A stretch of 64,000 nt of DNA from Streptomyces rimosus (GTDB lineage Bacteria; Actinomycetota; Actinomycetes; Streptomycetales; Streptomycetaceae): positions 1,736,001-1,800,000 of the forward strand of contig NZ_CP023688.1 in the NCBI RefSeq assembly GCF_008704655.1, read 5' to 3'. This document shows, piece after piece, positions 35,041 to 43,933 of the stretch (position 1 is the stretch's first letter; the number at the start of each line of letters is the position of its first letter). The notes beneath the pieces are model-generated. The model ran no database searches, was not told the origin of the DNA, and saw only the letters and a list, made by a program, of their open reading frames with translations. The position numbers and the translations under genes are program-made.

Positions 35041-35949
35041 ATGCAGCGGACCCTCCTCGAACGCCTCGACCCGGTCACCGACGACGTCGTCTCGCTCGTG
35101 CTGCGCGGCGCCGACGGCCCGCTGGCTCCCTGGGAGCCGGGCGCCCATGTCGACGTGGCCCTGCCGAACTGGCTGACCCGGCAGTACTCCCTGTGCGGCG
35201 ACCCCGCGGACCGCGGGACCTACCGCGTCGCCGTACGGTACGACCCGCTCAGCCGGGGCGGCTCCGAATACATCCACCGCTTCCTGCGCCCGGGCCGCAC
35301 GCTGGACGTGTCCCTGCCGCGCAACCACTTCCCCCTCGTGCCCGCGCCGCGCTACCTCTTCCTCGCGGGCGGGATCGGCATCACGCCCGTCCTGCCGATG
35401 CTGCGCGCGGCGACCGCGGCGGGCATACCGGCCTCGCTCGTGTACGCGGGGCCTTCGGTCGACGCCATGCCCTTCGCCGGTGAACTGCGCGCCGCCTACG
35501 GGGATGCCGTACGTATCGTCGCCACCCGCGAGCACGGCAGGCCGGACTTCGACGCACTGGCGGCGGGTCTGGAACCCGGCACCCTGGTCTACTGCTGCGG
35601 CCCGGCCTCCATGCTCGCGGCGGCGGAGGCCGCCTTCCCCGCCGGGCGGCTGCACGCCGAGCGGTTCCAGCCGCTGCCCAGGGTGTTCGCGCCCAACACG
35701 GCGTTCGACGCGGTGTGCGCGCGATCGGCGCGTACCGTCCCGGTGCCGGCCGACGAATCGCTGCTGGACGCCCTGAACCACGCCGGGTTCCCGGTGCCGT
35801 CCGGCTGCCGCGAGGGCGTCTGCGGCAGTTGCGAACTCCGCGTCCTGGACGGGGAGCCCGAGCACCGGGACGACATAGGCGCCCCCGAGGGCCGGATGTA
35901 CGCCTGCGTGTCGCGGGCGCTGGGGCCGCGGCTGGTGCTGGACCTCTGA
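35041..35949 (+). CDS. PDR/VanB-type flavin reductase with C-terminal 2Fe-2S domain
   Basis: 302 residues in the order FMN/FAD domain, NAD domain and plant-type ferredoxin, as in phthalate dioxygenase reductase. Motifs are RQYSLCG (flavin), AGGIGITPVLPML (NAD phosphate), YCCGPASML, and the cluster ligands in SGCREGVCGSCELRV plus a last cysteine in YACVSRA. It passes electrons from NADH to an oxygenase or flavoprotein. No terminal oxygenase is adjacent; the PPOX flavoprotein is the only partner in the operon. Confidence 0.9.
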   Translation: MQRTLLERLDPVTDDVVSLVLRGADGPLAPWEPGAHVDVALPNWLTRQYSLCGDPADRGTYRVAVRYDPLSRGGSEYIHRFLRPGRTLDVSLPRNHFPLVPAPRYLFLAGGIGITPVLPMLRAATAAGIPASLVYAGPSVDAMPFAGELRAAYGDAVRIVATREHGRPDFDALAAGLEPGTLVYCCGPASMLAAAEAAFPAGRLHAERFQPLPRVFAPNTAFDAVCARSARTVPVPADESLLDALNHAGFPVPSGCREGVCGSCELRVLDGEPEHRDDIGAPEGRMYACVSRALGPRLVLDL

Positions 35950-35957
35950 GCGGCGGG

Positions 35958-36743
35958 TCAGCCCCTTTCGAGGATCGTCTTCAGCTCCGACAGCATCATG
36001 ATCCAGCCGCCGCTGACGCCCTCCAGCATCTTGGAGTCGGCCGAGTCGAAGCCGTCGTGGGTGATGGTCAGCTTCACGCCCAGCTCCGGCTCCTCGGCCG
36101 GCTCGATGTCGAAGGCGACCTTCGAGCGCTCCTTGACCGCCTCGGCGAACTCCGCGTCGCTCATGCCGAACATCTCCTGGTGCATCGGCTGCAGCGTGTG
36201 CCAGGTGTAGGCGAGCCGCTTGCCGGGCTCCGACTCGGTGACGACCTGGCCGAGGTCCTGCGGCTCGCCGCCGTCCTCGATGGGCCACAGCACCTTCGAG
36301 CCGGCCTTCCAGTCGGAGGAGGGCGCCCAGCCGCCGTGGTACTGCTTCAGGAACTCCGGGCTGGTCAGGCCCTCCCAGAGCTTCTCGGGCGTGGTGTGGA
36401 TGTAGATCGTGTAGACGAACTCGGGCTTGCTCATCGCCGTTCCTTCCAGGGCGTGTTTCAGATTGCCGAGCGCGGCCATCCGGCCCCGCTCGTACCGGCC
36501 GATCCAGCGGTCGGCAAGATCGTGGATGGGTACGGGATTGAGGTAGTGCAGCCTCTCCCGGCCGTGCCGGACCGTGGTGACCAGACCCGCGCCCTCCAGC
36601 ACCGCCAGGTGCTTGGACACCGCCTGCCTGCTCATCTCCAGTCCCGCGCACAGCTCGCGCAGGCTCTGCCCGTTCCGCTCGTTCAGCCGGTCCAGCAGCC
36701 GCCTGCGGCTCGCGTCGGCGAGCGCCTTGAACACCTCGTCCAT
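35958..36743 (-). CDS. ArsR-type regulator fused to an AHSA1/SRPBCC domain
   Basis: 261 residues from ATG 36743. Residues 1-95 are an ArsR winged helix (VFKALADASRRRLLDRL, LCAGLEMSRQAVSKHLAVLEGAGLV) without metal-binding cysteines. Residues 103-261 are an AHSA1-like SRPBCC ligand domain (FVYTIYIHTTPEKLWEGLT, GWIMMLSELKTILERG). In many bacteria these are two overlapping genes. Here they are in one frame, but a ribosome-site-like GGAAGG precedes an internal ATG at 36434, so the SRPBCC part could also be made alone. The promoter carries a dyad, suggesting autoregulation. Confidence 0.85.
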   Translation of the reverse strand: MDEVFKALADASRRRLLDRLNERNGQSLRELCAGLEMSRQAVSKHLAVLEGAGLVTTVRHGRERLHYLNPVPIHDLADRWIGRYERGRMAALGNLKHALEGTAMSKPEFVYTIYIHTTPEKLWEGLTSPEFLKQYHGGWAPSSDWKAGSKVLWPIEDGGEPQDLGQVVTESEPGKRLAYTWHTLQPMHQEMFGMSDAEFAEAVKERSKVAFDIEPAEEPELGVKLTITHDGFDSADSKMLEGVSGGWIMMLSELKTILERG

Positions 36744-36762
36744 TGCCAACCCCCTCACCTTC

Positions 36763-36791
36763 AGATTGGCAACCGTTTGGTTGCACGTCAA
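36763..36791 (-). promoter_or_regulatory. Promoter and operator of the ArsR-SRPBCC gene
   Basis: On the minus strand TTGACG (36791-36786) and CAATCT (36768-36763) are 17 bases apart. The spacer contains the perfect inverted repeat GCAACC-N4-GGTTGC (36769-36784), so a bound ArsR dimer would lie exactly between -35 and -10. Further TTGCCAA/TTGGCAA halves flank it. Confidence 0.65.
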
Positions 36792-36840
36792 GCCGGGAGT
36801 GGCAAACGAGGTGTTTCAGCAGGTGGGAGAGCCGGCCCGG

Positions 36841-38268
36841 TCAGCGGACGGGTCGCAGGCGCCGCCAGACCGCCCTGGCGGCGTGGTGCCCCGCCATGCC
36901 GTGCACGCCGGGGCCGGGCGGGGCGGACTGGGAGCACAGGAAGACCGCCGGATGGGCGGTGGTGTACGGGTTGCGGGCGAGCTTGGGGCGGATGACCAGG
37001 CCGAGGCCCGCGGCGGAGCCGGCGCAGATGTCGCCGCCGACGTAGTTCGCGTTGCGGGCGGCCAGCTGGGGCGGTCCGGCGACGGCGCGGGCCAGCACCA
37101 GGTCGCGGAACCCGGGCGCGAAGCGCTCCAGTTGGCGTTCCACCGCTTCCGTGGCGTCGCCCTCCCAGCCGTGCGGGACATGGCCGTACACCCAGAAGGT
37201 GTGTTTGCCCTCGGGGGCGCGGGTGGGATCGATCAGGCTCGGCTGCGAGGTGATCAGGAACGGTACGGACGGGGCGCGGCCGTCGGCGGCGGCGCGCAGC
37301 GCGGTGCCGATCTCGCCGCTGGTGGGGCCGAGGTGCACGGTGCCCGCCCGGCGGGCCTCGGCGGAGGTCCACGGCACCGGGCCGGACAGCGCGTAGTCGA
37401 TCTTGAAGACGCCGGGGCCGTACCGTACGCCGCGATAGGCGTTGCCGAGCCCGGCGATCCGGGCGAGGGCGGTCGGCGAGGTGTCGAAGATGTACGCACG
37501 GGCCGGGGGCAGGTCGTCCAGCCGCTTGACCTCGAAGTCCGTGTGCACGACACCGCCGTGCAGGCGCAGCAGCGCGGCCAGGGCGTCGGGGACGGCCTGC
37601 GAGCCGCCGCGCGGGACCGGCCAGCCGCCCGCGTGCGCGGCGAGGGCGAACATGATGGCGGCACCGGCCGTGCCGGGGCTGGTGAGCGGGGCGATGACAT
37701 GGGCGGCGAGCCCGGCGAACAGGCCGCGCGCCTTCTGATCCCGAAAGCGCCGGTCGAGGAGCGCGACCGGCTGGGCCGCGGCCAGGCCGAACCTGGCGTA
37801 CGTCACCGGGTCGCGCGGCAGGCCGAGCCACTGCGTCCGCAGGAAGTCCGCGGCCAGGGAGTCCCACTTGCCGAGGAACGGCGCGAGGAGTCTGCGGTAC
37901 GTGCCGGCGTCGTGCGCGCCGAGGGACATCGCCGTCTCGCCGACGGAACGGGCGAGCACCGCGGCCGTGCCGTCGGGAAAGGGGTGCGCCATCGGGATGT
38001 CGGGGTGCAGCCATTGCAGGCCGAACCGCTCCAGGCCCATGGCGGTGAAGGCGGGCGAGCCCGCGGCGAGCGGGTGCACCGCCGAACAGGGGTCGTGCCG
38101 GAAGCCGGGCAGCGTCAGCTCTTCGGTACGGGCGCCGCCCCCGATGGTGGCGTGCGCCTCGAAGACCTCGACGGCCATGCCGCGGCGGGCCAGTTCGACG
38201 GCCGCGGTCAGCCCGTTGGGGCCCGCCCCGATCACCACGGCATCGAGCATCGTCGGCACCTGCGCCAC
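36841..38268 (-). CDS. Phytoene-desaturase-like FAD oxidoreductase
   Basis: 475 residues if the GTG at 38268 is used; ATG 38250, with CAGGTG upstream, is equally plausible and begins right at the FAD motif. The N-terminal dinucleotide fold is [22 protein letters not shown], followed by [21 protein letters not shown]. The C-terminus has the second FAD contact [15 protein letters not shown] and [17 protein letters not shown]. This clan includes carotenoid desaturases/isomerases and all-trans-retinol saturases. No carotenoid genes are nearby, so the substrate is unknown. Confidence 0.87.
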   Translation of the reverse strand: MAQVPTMLDAVVIGAGPNGLTAAVELARRGMAVEVFEAHATIGGGARTEELTLPGFRHDPCSAVHPLAAGSPAFTAMGLERFGLQWLHPDIPMAHPFPDGTAAVLARSVGETAMSLGAHDAGTYRRLLAPFLGKWDSLAADFLRTQWLGLPRDPVTYARFGLAAAQPVALLDRRFRDQKARGLFAGLAAHVIAPLTSPGTAGAAIMFALAAHAGGWPVPRGGSQAVPDALAALLRLHGGVVHTDFEVKRLDDLPPARAYIFDTSPTALARIAGLGNAYRGVRYGPGVFKIDYALSGPVPWTSAEARRAGTVHLGPTSGEIGTALRAAADGRAPSVPFLITSQPSLIDPTRAPEGKHTFWVYGHVPHGWEGDATEAVERQLERFAPGFRDLVLARAVAGPPQLAARNANYVGGDICAGSAAGLGLVIRPKLARNPYTTAHPAVFLCSQSAPPGPGVHGMAGHHAARAVWRRLRPVR

Positions 38269-38299
38269 TCCCCTCGTCTGCGACCCTCGCCCTTGAGGA

Positions 38300-39196
38300 T
38301 CAGTCGGCGGCCGCCAGCAGTCCGAGGATACGCCGGGCCGTCGCCGCGTCCCGGGCCGCGGTGAACGGCAGCGCGTTGCCGCCGGCTATACGGAACGGCT
38401 CGCCGGCGACCGTGCCGCTCGCACCGCCCGTCTCGTGGACGAGCAGCAGCCCGGCCGCATGGTCCCAGGCGTTCTCCCAGCTGAAGGCCACCGCGTCCAG
38501 CTCGCCGCGCGCGATGTGCAGATACTCCAGGCCCGCCGAGCCGCAGGGGCGCGGGGCGACGCCGTCGGTCTCCAGCAGGGCCAGGACCCGCTTCTGCTCG
38601 TCGTCGGTGAAGTCGTAGTGCGATATCGCCACCTCCAGCACCGCGCCGGGCGCCGGGGAGCCGGGGCGCAGCGGCTGCCCGTTCAGCTCGGCGCCCGCGC
38701 CGCGGCGGGCGACCGCCATCAGGTCCAGGGCGGGGGCGTACGTCCAGGAGGCGAGCAGTTCGCCGCGCAGCGCCAGGGTGACGAGCGTGGCGAAGCCCGG
38801 GTCGCCGTGCACGAACTGGCGGGTGCCGTCGACCGGGTCGACGATCCACACCGGCGCGTCGCCGCGCAGCGCGCCGAGCACGGCCGGGTCGGCGTGCACC
38901 GCCTCCTCGCCGACGACCAGCGAGCCGGGCAGCAGGCTCGTCAGGGCGGCGGTCAGCTGCTCCTCGGCGAGCCGGTCGGCGACCGTGACGAGGTCGTGCG
39001 GGCCGTTCTTCTCCACCACCTCGTGGGCGGCGAGCTGCCGGAACCGCGGCATGATCTCGGCCGCCGCCGCCTTGCGGACGGCGTCCTCGACGGCGGCCGC
39101 GTCCAGCGCGCGCAGCACCTCGTCCGCCGTGTGTATGGAGGCGCCGCCCGTCTCGTCCGTCGTGTCTCCCGTGTCCGTACGAATTGCTTCGATCAT
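38300..39196 (-). CDS. Inositol-monophosphatase-family phosphatase
   Basis: 298 residues from ATG 39196. The metal site is complete: VGEEAVHA (Glu), [15 protein letters not shown] (DPxDGT) and [14 protein letters not shown] (WD and the AG loop). A 40-residue polar leader precedes the domain. Such enzymes hydrolyse inositol-, histidinol- or nucleotide-phosphates; the subgroup cannot be fixed by eye. It is 31 bases upstream of the FAD oxidoreductase gene on the same strand and may be co-transcribed. Confidence 0.88.
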   Translation of the reverse strand: MIEAIRTDTGDTTDETGGASIHTADEVLRALDAAAVEDAVRKAAAAEIMPRFRQLAAHEVVEKNGPHDLVTVADRLAEEQLTAALTSLLPGSLVVGEEAVHADPAVLGALRGDAPVWIVDPVDGTRQFVHGDPGFATLVTLALRGELLASWTYAPALDLMAVARRGAGAELNGQPLRPGSPAPGAVLEVAISHYDFTDDEQKRVLALLETDGVAPRPCGSAGLEYLHIARGELDAVAFSWENAWDHAAGLLLVHETGGASGTVAGEPFRIAGGNALPFTAARDAATARRILGLLAAAD

Positions 39197-39287
39197 GACT
39201 CCATCGAACCACGCCCCACTGACACGGCGCCTGGACAGGAGGTGAACTCCGGATGCCGGGCGTCCGGGACCGAGGGGCGCGCCCCGT

Positions 39288-41132
39288 CTACCGCCCGACC
39301 GCGTACCCCTGCATCCCGCGCGGGTTCGCCGCCGCCGACAGCACCCCCGTCTCCGGGTCCCGCGCCACCGCCGACAGCCGCCCCTCCGACCAGGCGTCGC
39401 CCACCGTCACCCGGTGCCCGCGCCGCCGCAGCTCCCCGATCACGTCCGGACCGATACGGGACTCGACCGTGACGCTGCCCGGCACCATGGCGCGCGGGAA
39501 GAACGAGCCGGGGAAGGAGTCGTTGTGCCAGTTCGGCGCGTCGATGGCGCCCTGGAGGTCGAGGCCGCCGCGTACCGGCGCGCGCAGCGTCGCGGCGAGG
39601 AGAAAGTGCATCTGCCACTGGTCCTGCTGGTCACCGCCGGGCGTACCGAACGCCATCACCGCAACCCCGTCGCGCAGCGCCAGCGAGGGCGTGAGCGTGG
39701 TGCGCGGACGGCGCCCCGGGGTGAGCGAGTTGGGCAGCCCCTCCTCCAGCCAGGCCATCTGGAGGCGCGTGCCGAGCGGGAACCCGAGCGCCGGGACCAC
39801 CGGGTTGGACTGGAGCCAGCCGCCGGAGGGCGTCGCGGAGACCATGTTGCCCCAGCGGTCCACGATGTCGATGTGGCAGGTGTCGCCGCGCGTGGCGCCG
39901 CTCCGGTCGACCTCGGGCGCGATGGCGGGAGCCGCGCCGGGACGGTCGGCCGTCGCCACCGTCGGCTCGCCCGCACCGGCGGCGCCCGGCGCCTCGCCGG
40001 CGTCCTCGCCCGCCGCGACGGCCAGGGCGTGCTTGCTCAGCCGCGGCGTACGGCCGTCCGGGCTGCCGGGCCGCAGCTCGTACGAGGCGTGCTCGCCGAT
40101 CAGCGCCCGCCGCGCCGCGTTGTAGTCATCGCTCAGCAGCGCCGCGACCGGCACCTCGGCCGCGTCGCCGTACCACGCCTCACGGTCGGCCATGGCGAGC
40201 TTGCACCCCTCGACCAGCAGGTGCACATATTCGGGACTCCCGTACGCGGGCAGCTCCGGCGGCAGCAGAGCGAGCTGCTGGAGCAGAGCGGGCCCCTGCG
40301 ACCAGCCCCCCGCCTTCGCCACCGTCCACCCGTTCCAGTCGTACGTCACCGGGTCCTCGTACGTAGCGGAGAAGGCCGCCAGGTCATCGCCCGTCAACGT
40401 GCCCGCGTGCCGCTCACCGGAGGTGTCCATGGCGGGACGGGCGGCGAACGCGGCCAGCGCCTCGCCGATGAAGCCCTCGCGCCAGATCCGCCGGGCGGCG
40501 TCGATCTGCGCCTCCCGGCCCGCCGCCGCGGCCTCGGACTCGCTGATCAGACGGCGCCAGGTGGCCGCCAGCGGCCGGTTCCTGAGCAGCCCGCCGGGCG
40601 CCACCGGCCGCCCGTCCGGCAGATAGATCTCGGCGGACGATATCCACTCCGTCTCGAACAGCTCCCGGACCGTCGCCACCGTCCGGCCCACCCGCTCGAC
40701 CGCCGGGTGCCCGTGCTCCGCGTACCCGATGGCGTACTTCAGCACCTCCCCCAGCGTCCTCGTACCGTAATCACGGAGCAGCAGCATCCATGCGTCGAAC
40801 GCGCCGGGGACGGCGGCGGCGAGCGGCCCGGTGCCGGGCACCAGCCCGAGCCCCAGCGAGGTGTAGTGCGCCACGCTCGCCCCGGCCGGCGCCGGCCCCT
40901 GCCCGCACAGCACCCGCACCGCCCCGTCCACAGGCGCGATGATCACGGGCACCTCACCCGCCGGCCCGTTCAGATGCGGCTCGACGACATGCAGCACGAA
41001 CCCGGCGGCCACCGCCGCGTCGAAGGCGTTGCCACCGTCCTCCAGCACGCCCATCGCGGACTGCGAGGCCAGCCAGTGCGTGGTCGCGGCCATACCGAAG
41101 GTTCCCTGAAGGGTGGGGCGGGTGGTGAACAC
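39288..41132 (-). CDS. Gamma-glutamyltransferase-family protein (cytoplasmic form)
   Basis: 614 residues from GTG 41132, four bases behind AGGAG; the frame is open far upstream, but only through the sirtuin region. An N-terminal nucleophile hydrolase that would cleave itself before the threonine in RGDTCHIDIVDRWGNMVS. Other family marks are GGNAFDAAVAAGFVLHVVEPHLNG and the late FGTPGGDQQDQWQMHFLL. No signal peptide is present, unlike classical secreted GGT, which suggests an intracellular amidase or acylase role. An Ala/Gly-rich insert precedes the nucleophile. Confidence 0.87.
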   Translation of the reverse strand: MFTTRPTLQGTFGMAATTHWLASQSAMGVLEDGGNAFDAAVAAGFVLHVVEPHLNGPAGEVPVIIAPVDGAVRVLCGQGPAPAGASVAHYTSLGLGLVPGTGPLAAAVPGAFDAWMLLLRDYGTRTLGEVLKYAIGYAEHGHPAVERVGRTVATVRELFETEWISSAEIYLPDGRPVAPGGLLRNRPLAATWRRLISESEAAAAGREAQIDAARRIWREGFIGEALAAFAARPAMDTSGERHAGTLTGDDLAAFSATYEDPVTYDWNGWTVAKAGGWSQGPALLQQLALLPPELPAYGSPEYVHLLVEGCKLAMADREAWYGDAAEVPVAALLSDDYNAARRALIGEHASYELRPGSPDGRTPRLSKHALAVAAGEDAGEAPGAAGAGEPTVATADRPGAAPAIAPEVDRSGATRGDTCHIDIVDRWGNMVSATPSGGWLQSNPVVPALGFPLGTRLQMAWLEEGLPNSLTPGRRPRTTLTPSLALRDGVAVMAFGTPGGDQQDQWQMHFLLAATLRAPVRGGLDLQGAIDAPNWHNDSFPGSFFPRAMVPGSVTVESRIGPDVIGELRRRGHRVTVGDAWSEGRLSAVARDPETGVLSAAANPRGMQGYAVGR

Positions 41133-41303
41133 GGGGCTCCTCACGTGCGTACGGGCGCGGTCGGGGGTCTTCTGTCCGCCCTCTCCCCCATGGAAGCGCC
41201 GGCCATGCCCGTGAGCGGGCCGCGTCCTGGTCACATCGGCCGGCCCGCGGGTCCGTCGCAAATCCGTTCGCCGCCCCGGCCGCCCTCCGCCTACGCTCGC
41301 ACC

Positions 41304-42071
41304 ATGACCGGTACGGCCCCCACCAGCCCCGCGCCCCACAACGCCCCGCGACGCCCCTTGGTGGCGATCCTCAGCGGCGCCGGCATCTCCACCGACTCCG
41401 GCATCCCGGACTACCGCGGCCCGAACGGCCTGTGGCGGCAGGACCCGGAGGCCGAGAAGCTGGTGACGTACGAGTACTACATGAACGATCCGGAGATCCG
41501 GCGCCGTTCCTGGCGGATGCGGCAGGACGGTCCCGCCCTGCGGGCCCGGCCGAACGCCGCCCATGAGGCGATCGCCCGGCTGGAGCGCTCCGGCGTTCCG
41601 GTCCGCGTCATCACGCAGAACGTCGACGGGCTGCACCAGCTCGCGGGCGTACCCGACCGCAAGGTGCTCGAACTGCACGGCACCGCGCGCACCGTGCTCT
41701 GCACCGGCTGCGGCGCCCGGTCGCCGATGTCCGAGGCCCTGGAGCGGGTGGCCGCGGGCGACCCCGACCCGGCGTGCACCGGCTGCGGCGGCATCCTGAA
41801 GTCGGCCACCGTCATGTTCGGCGAACGCCTCGACCCGGAGGTGCTCGGTACGGCCGTCAGCGTCGCCCAGGCCGCCGATGTCTTCATCGCGGTGGGGACC
41901 AGCCTCCAGGTGCAGCCCGCCGCCTCGCTCGCGGGCCTGGCCGCCGAGCACGGCGCCCGGCTGATCATCGTGAACGCCGAGCCCACCCCGTACGACGAAC
42001 TCGCCGCCGAGACCATCCGCACCCCCATCGGCACCGCCCTCCCGGAGCTGCTCGCCACGCTGGCCCCCTGA
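41304..42071 (+). CDS. Sir2-family NAD-dependent protein deacylase
   Basis: 255 residues, leaderless: TACGCT (41292-41297) ends six bases before ATG 41304. Sirtuin motifs are in order: LSGAGISTDSGIPDYRG (NAD), TQNVDGLH, ELHGTART with the catalytic histidine, two CTGCG zinc knuckles, and FIAVGTSLQVQPAASL. It removes acyl groups from lysine and releases O-acyl-ADP-ribose. It is divergent from the GGT-like gene. The macro-domain gene at 32433 could act on its product. Confidence 0.94.
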   Translation: MTGTAPTSPAPHNAPRRPLVAILSGAGISTDSGIPDYRGPNGLWRQDPEAEKLVTYEYYMNDPEIRRRSWRMRQDGPALRARPNAAHEAIARLERSGVPVRVITQNVDGLHQLAGVPDRKVLELHGTARTVLCTGCGARSPMSEALERVAAGDPDPACTGCGGILKSATVMFGERLDPEVLGTAVSVAQAADVFIAVGTSLQVQPAASLAGLAAEHGARLIIVNAEPTPYDELAAETIRTPIGTALPELLATLAP

Positions 42072-42085
42072 CCGGACCGCCCCCT

Positions 42086-42116
42086 TTGCCGGAAATGAAA
42101 CCGGCAACGCTACGGT
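42086..42116 (+). promoter_or_regulatory. Candidate promoter of the lipoate ligase gene with inverted repeat
   Basis: TTGCCG (42086-42091) and TACGGT (42111-42116) are 19 bases apart. TTGCCGG-N8-CCGGCAA (42086-42107) overlaps the -35 and most of the spacer. It begins only 14 bases after the sirtuin stop, so it may also act as a weak terminator hairpin. Confidence 0.4.
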
Positions 42117-42175
42117 TGACCCGGCTGCCGGCCGCCGGGCCGTGCGCCGGGAACAGGACAGCGGGAGGATGCGCC

Positions 42176-43243
42176 GTGCAGGGCAAGCACCACGGTGAGT
42201 ACAAGGTGCCGGGCGGCAAGCTGGTGGTCGTCGATCTCGACGTGACGGGCGGGGCGCTGCGCGACGTCCATGTCGCGGGGGACTTCTTCCTGGAGCCGGA
42301 CGAGGCGCTGGGCGCCATCGACGCGGCGCTGGAGGGCGCCCCGGCGGACACCGACGCGCGCGGGCTGGCGGCCCGGATCGACGCGGCGCTGCCGCCCGGG
42401 GCGGTGCTGTTCGGGTTCACCTCGGAGGCGGTCGGCATCGCGGTGCGCCGCGCGGTCGCGCAGGCCACCGACTGGACGGACTTCGACTGGCAGATCATCC
42501 ACGAGGCGCCCCAACCGCCCGCGCTGCACATGGCGTTGGACGAGGTACTGACCGCCGAGGTGGCCGCCGGGCGTCGGCCGCCGACGCTGCGGGTGTGGGA
42601 GTGGGACCGCCCGGCGGTCATCATCGGCAGCTTCCAGTCCCTGGCCAACGAGGTGGACCCGGAGGGCGCCGCGCGGCACGGCGTGACGGTGGTGCGGCGG
42701 ATCAGCGGCGGGGGCGCGATGTTCGTCGAGCCCGGCAACACCATCACCTACTCCCTGTGCGTACCCGCCTCCCTCGTGCAGGGGCTGACCTTCGCCGAGA
42801 GCTACGCCTATCTGGACGACTGGGTGCTGACCGCCCTCGGCGACATGGGCATCAACGCCTGGTACAAGCCGCTCAACGACATCGCGACGGACGCCGGGAA
42901 GATCGCCGGCGCCGCGCAGAAACGCATGGTGGCCGGTGACGGGGCGGTGCTGCACCACGTGACCATGTCGTACGACATCGACGCGGACAAGATGGTCGAG
43001 GTCCTGCGGATCGGCAAGGAGAAGCTGTCGGACAAGGGCACCCGCAGCGCGAAGAAGCGGGTGGACCCGCTGCGCCGGCAGACCGGACTGCCGCGTGCCG
43101 AGGTCATCGAGCGGATGATCGGTTCGTTCCGCGCGCGGTACGGCGGCAGCGACGGGGCGGTCACCCCGGAGGAGATGGAGCGGGCGCAGGAACTGGCGGG
43201 CGGCAAGTTCAGCTCGCCGGAGTGGACTGCGCGGGTGCCGTAG
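42176..43243 (+). CDS. Lipoate-protein ligase with the accessory domain at the N-terminus
   Basis: 355 residues from GTG 42176 behind GGGAGG. Residues 1-90 (HHGEYKVPGGKLVVVDLDV, VHVAGDFFLEPDEALGAID) match the small accessory domain that is C-terminal in E. coli LplA and a separate LplB in archaea. Residues about 105-330 are the ligase catalytic domain: RPAVIIGSFQSLANEVD, VVRRISGGGAMFVEPGNTI and the lysine region DIATDAGKIAGAAQKR. It would attach lipoate or octanoate to E2 or GcvH proteins using ATP. The domain order is swapped compared with E. coli; activity is expected. Confidence 0.87.
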   Translation: MQGKHHGEYKVPGGKLVVVDLDVTGGALRDVHVAGDFFLEPDEALGAIDAALEGAPADTDARGLAARIDAALPPGAVLFGFTSEAVGIAVRRAVAQATDWTDFDWQIIHEAPQPPALHMALDEVLTAEVAAGRRPPTLRVWEWDRPAVIIGSFQSLANEVDPEGAARHGVTVVRRISGGGAMFVEPGNTITYSLCVPASLVQGLTFAESYAYLDDWVLTALGDMGINAWYKPLNDIATDAGKIAGAAQKRMVAGDGAVLHHVTMSYDIDADKMVEVLRIGKEKLSDKGTRSAKKRVDPLRRQTGLPRAEVIERMIGSFRARYGGSDGAVTPEEMERAQELAGGKFSSPEWTARVP

Positions 43244-43246
43244 CAG

Positions 43247-43930
43247 GTGGCAGGGGGGCGGCTGCCCCTGACCGCCTTCGTCGTGTGCCTGCTGCTCGAC
43301 ACCGAGGTCCCGGCTCGGCCGGCCGGGCGGCGGCACCGGCTCGGGCCGCTCACCTCCGCGCCCCTGCGGCGCCTGCTGATCGCGGACGGCCTCTTCGTCC
43401 TGGCGGTGACCGCCACCGACGTACTGCTGCCGGTCTACGCGAAGGAACACGACGCGGCGGTGTCCACCGGCGCCTGTCCGAGCGCCCTGTCCATCGGCAG
43501 CGTGCTGGGCAGCCTCGTCCTGGGCACCATGCCCGGCTTCTTGGCCCGCGGGCCCAAACTCTCCGTTCTGCTCCTCGTCTTCGCGGCCGGGGGCGGCGCG
43601 CTCGCCCTGGGCGCCGGGCTCTCCCCGGTCGCCGTCCTCGTCCTCGGCCCGGTGGCCGGTCTGGTCCTCGGTTCGGTTTTCGGCACGCTGCGTACGGTGG
43701 GCAGCGACCTCGCGCAGGAGGGCGAGGTCACCGGGACGATGTCCTGGCTCACCAGCCTCGACATGGCGGGCGGCGCGGTCGGCGCGGCGGTCTTCGCCCA
43801 TCTCGCCGCCGCCGAGGGGAGCCGGACGGCGCTGGCGTGGGTGCCCGCGGTGGTCCTGCTGAGCGCGCCGGCGGACTGGACGGCACGGTCGCCGTCGCCC
43901 AAGCAGAGCAGAAAGAGCCGGCGCGGCGCC
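43247..43930 (+). pseudogene. MFS transporter remnant (C-terminal half)
   Basis: From GTG 43247 the frame encodes about 215 residues with six or seven hydrophobic segments (LIADGLFVLAVTATDVLL, LSIGSVLGSLVLGTMPGFL, VAVLVLGPVAGLVLGSVFG, LAWVPAVVLL) resembling the second half of a 12-segment MFS protein. The first half and its start are missing; the sequence before it is the lipoate ligase gene. At the 3' end the frame has no stop and reads into the antisense of the P-loop gene up to 44434. Loss of both ends points to a decayed gene. Confidence 0.6.
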
Positions 43931-43933
43931 GGC

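Noticed and set aside
39414..42071. Very long plus-strand reading frame (885 codons) ending in the sirtuin
   Set aside because: Only the last 255 codons resemble a protein; the rest is antisense of the GGT-like gene, low in hydrophobic pattern and rich in Arg/Gly. The sirtuin has its own leaderless promoter.
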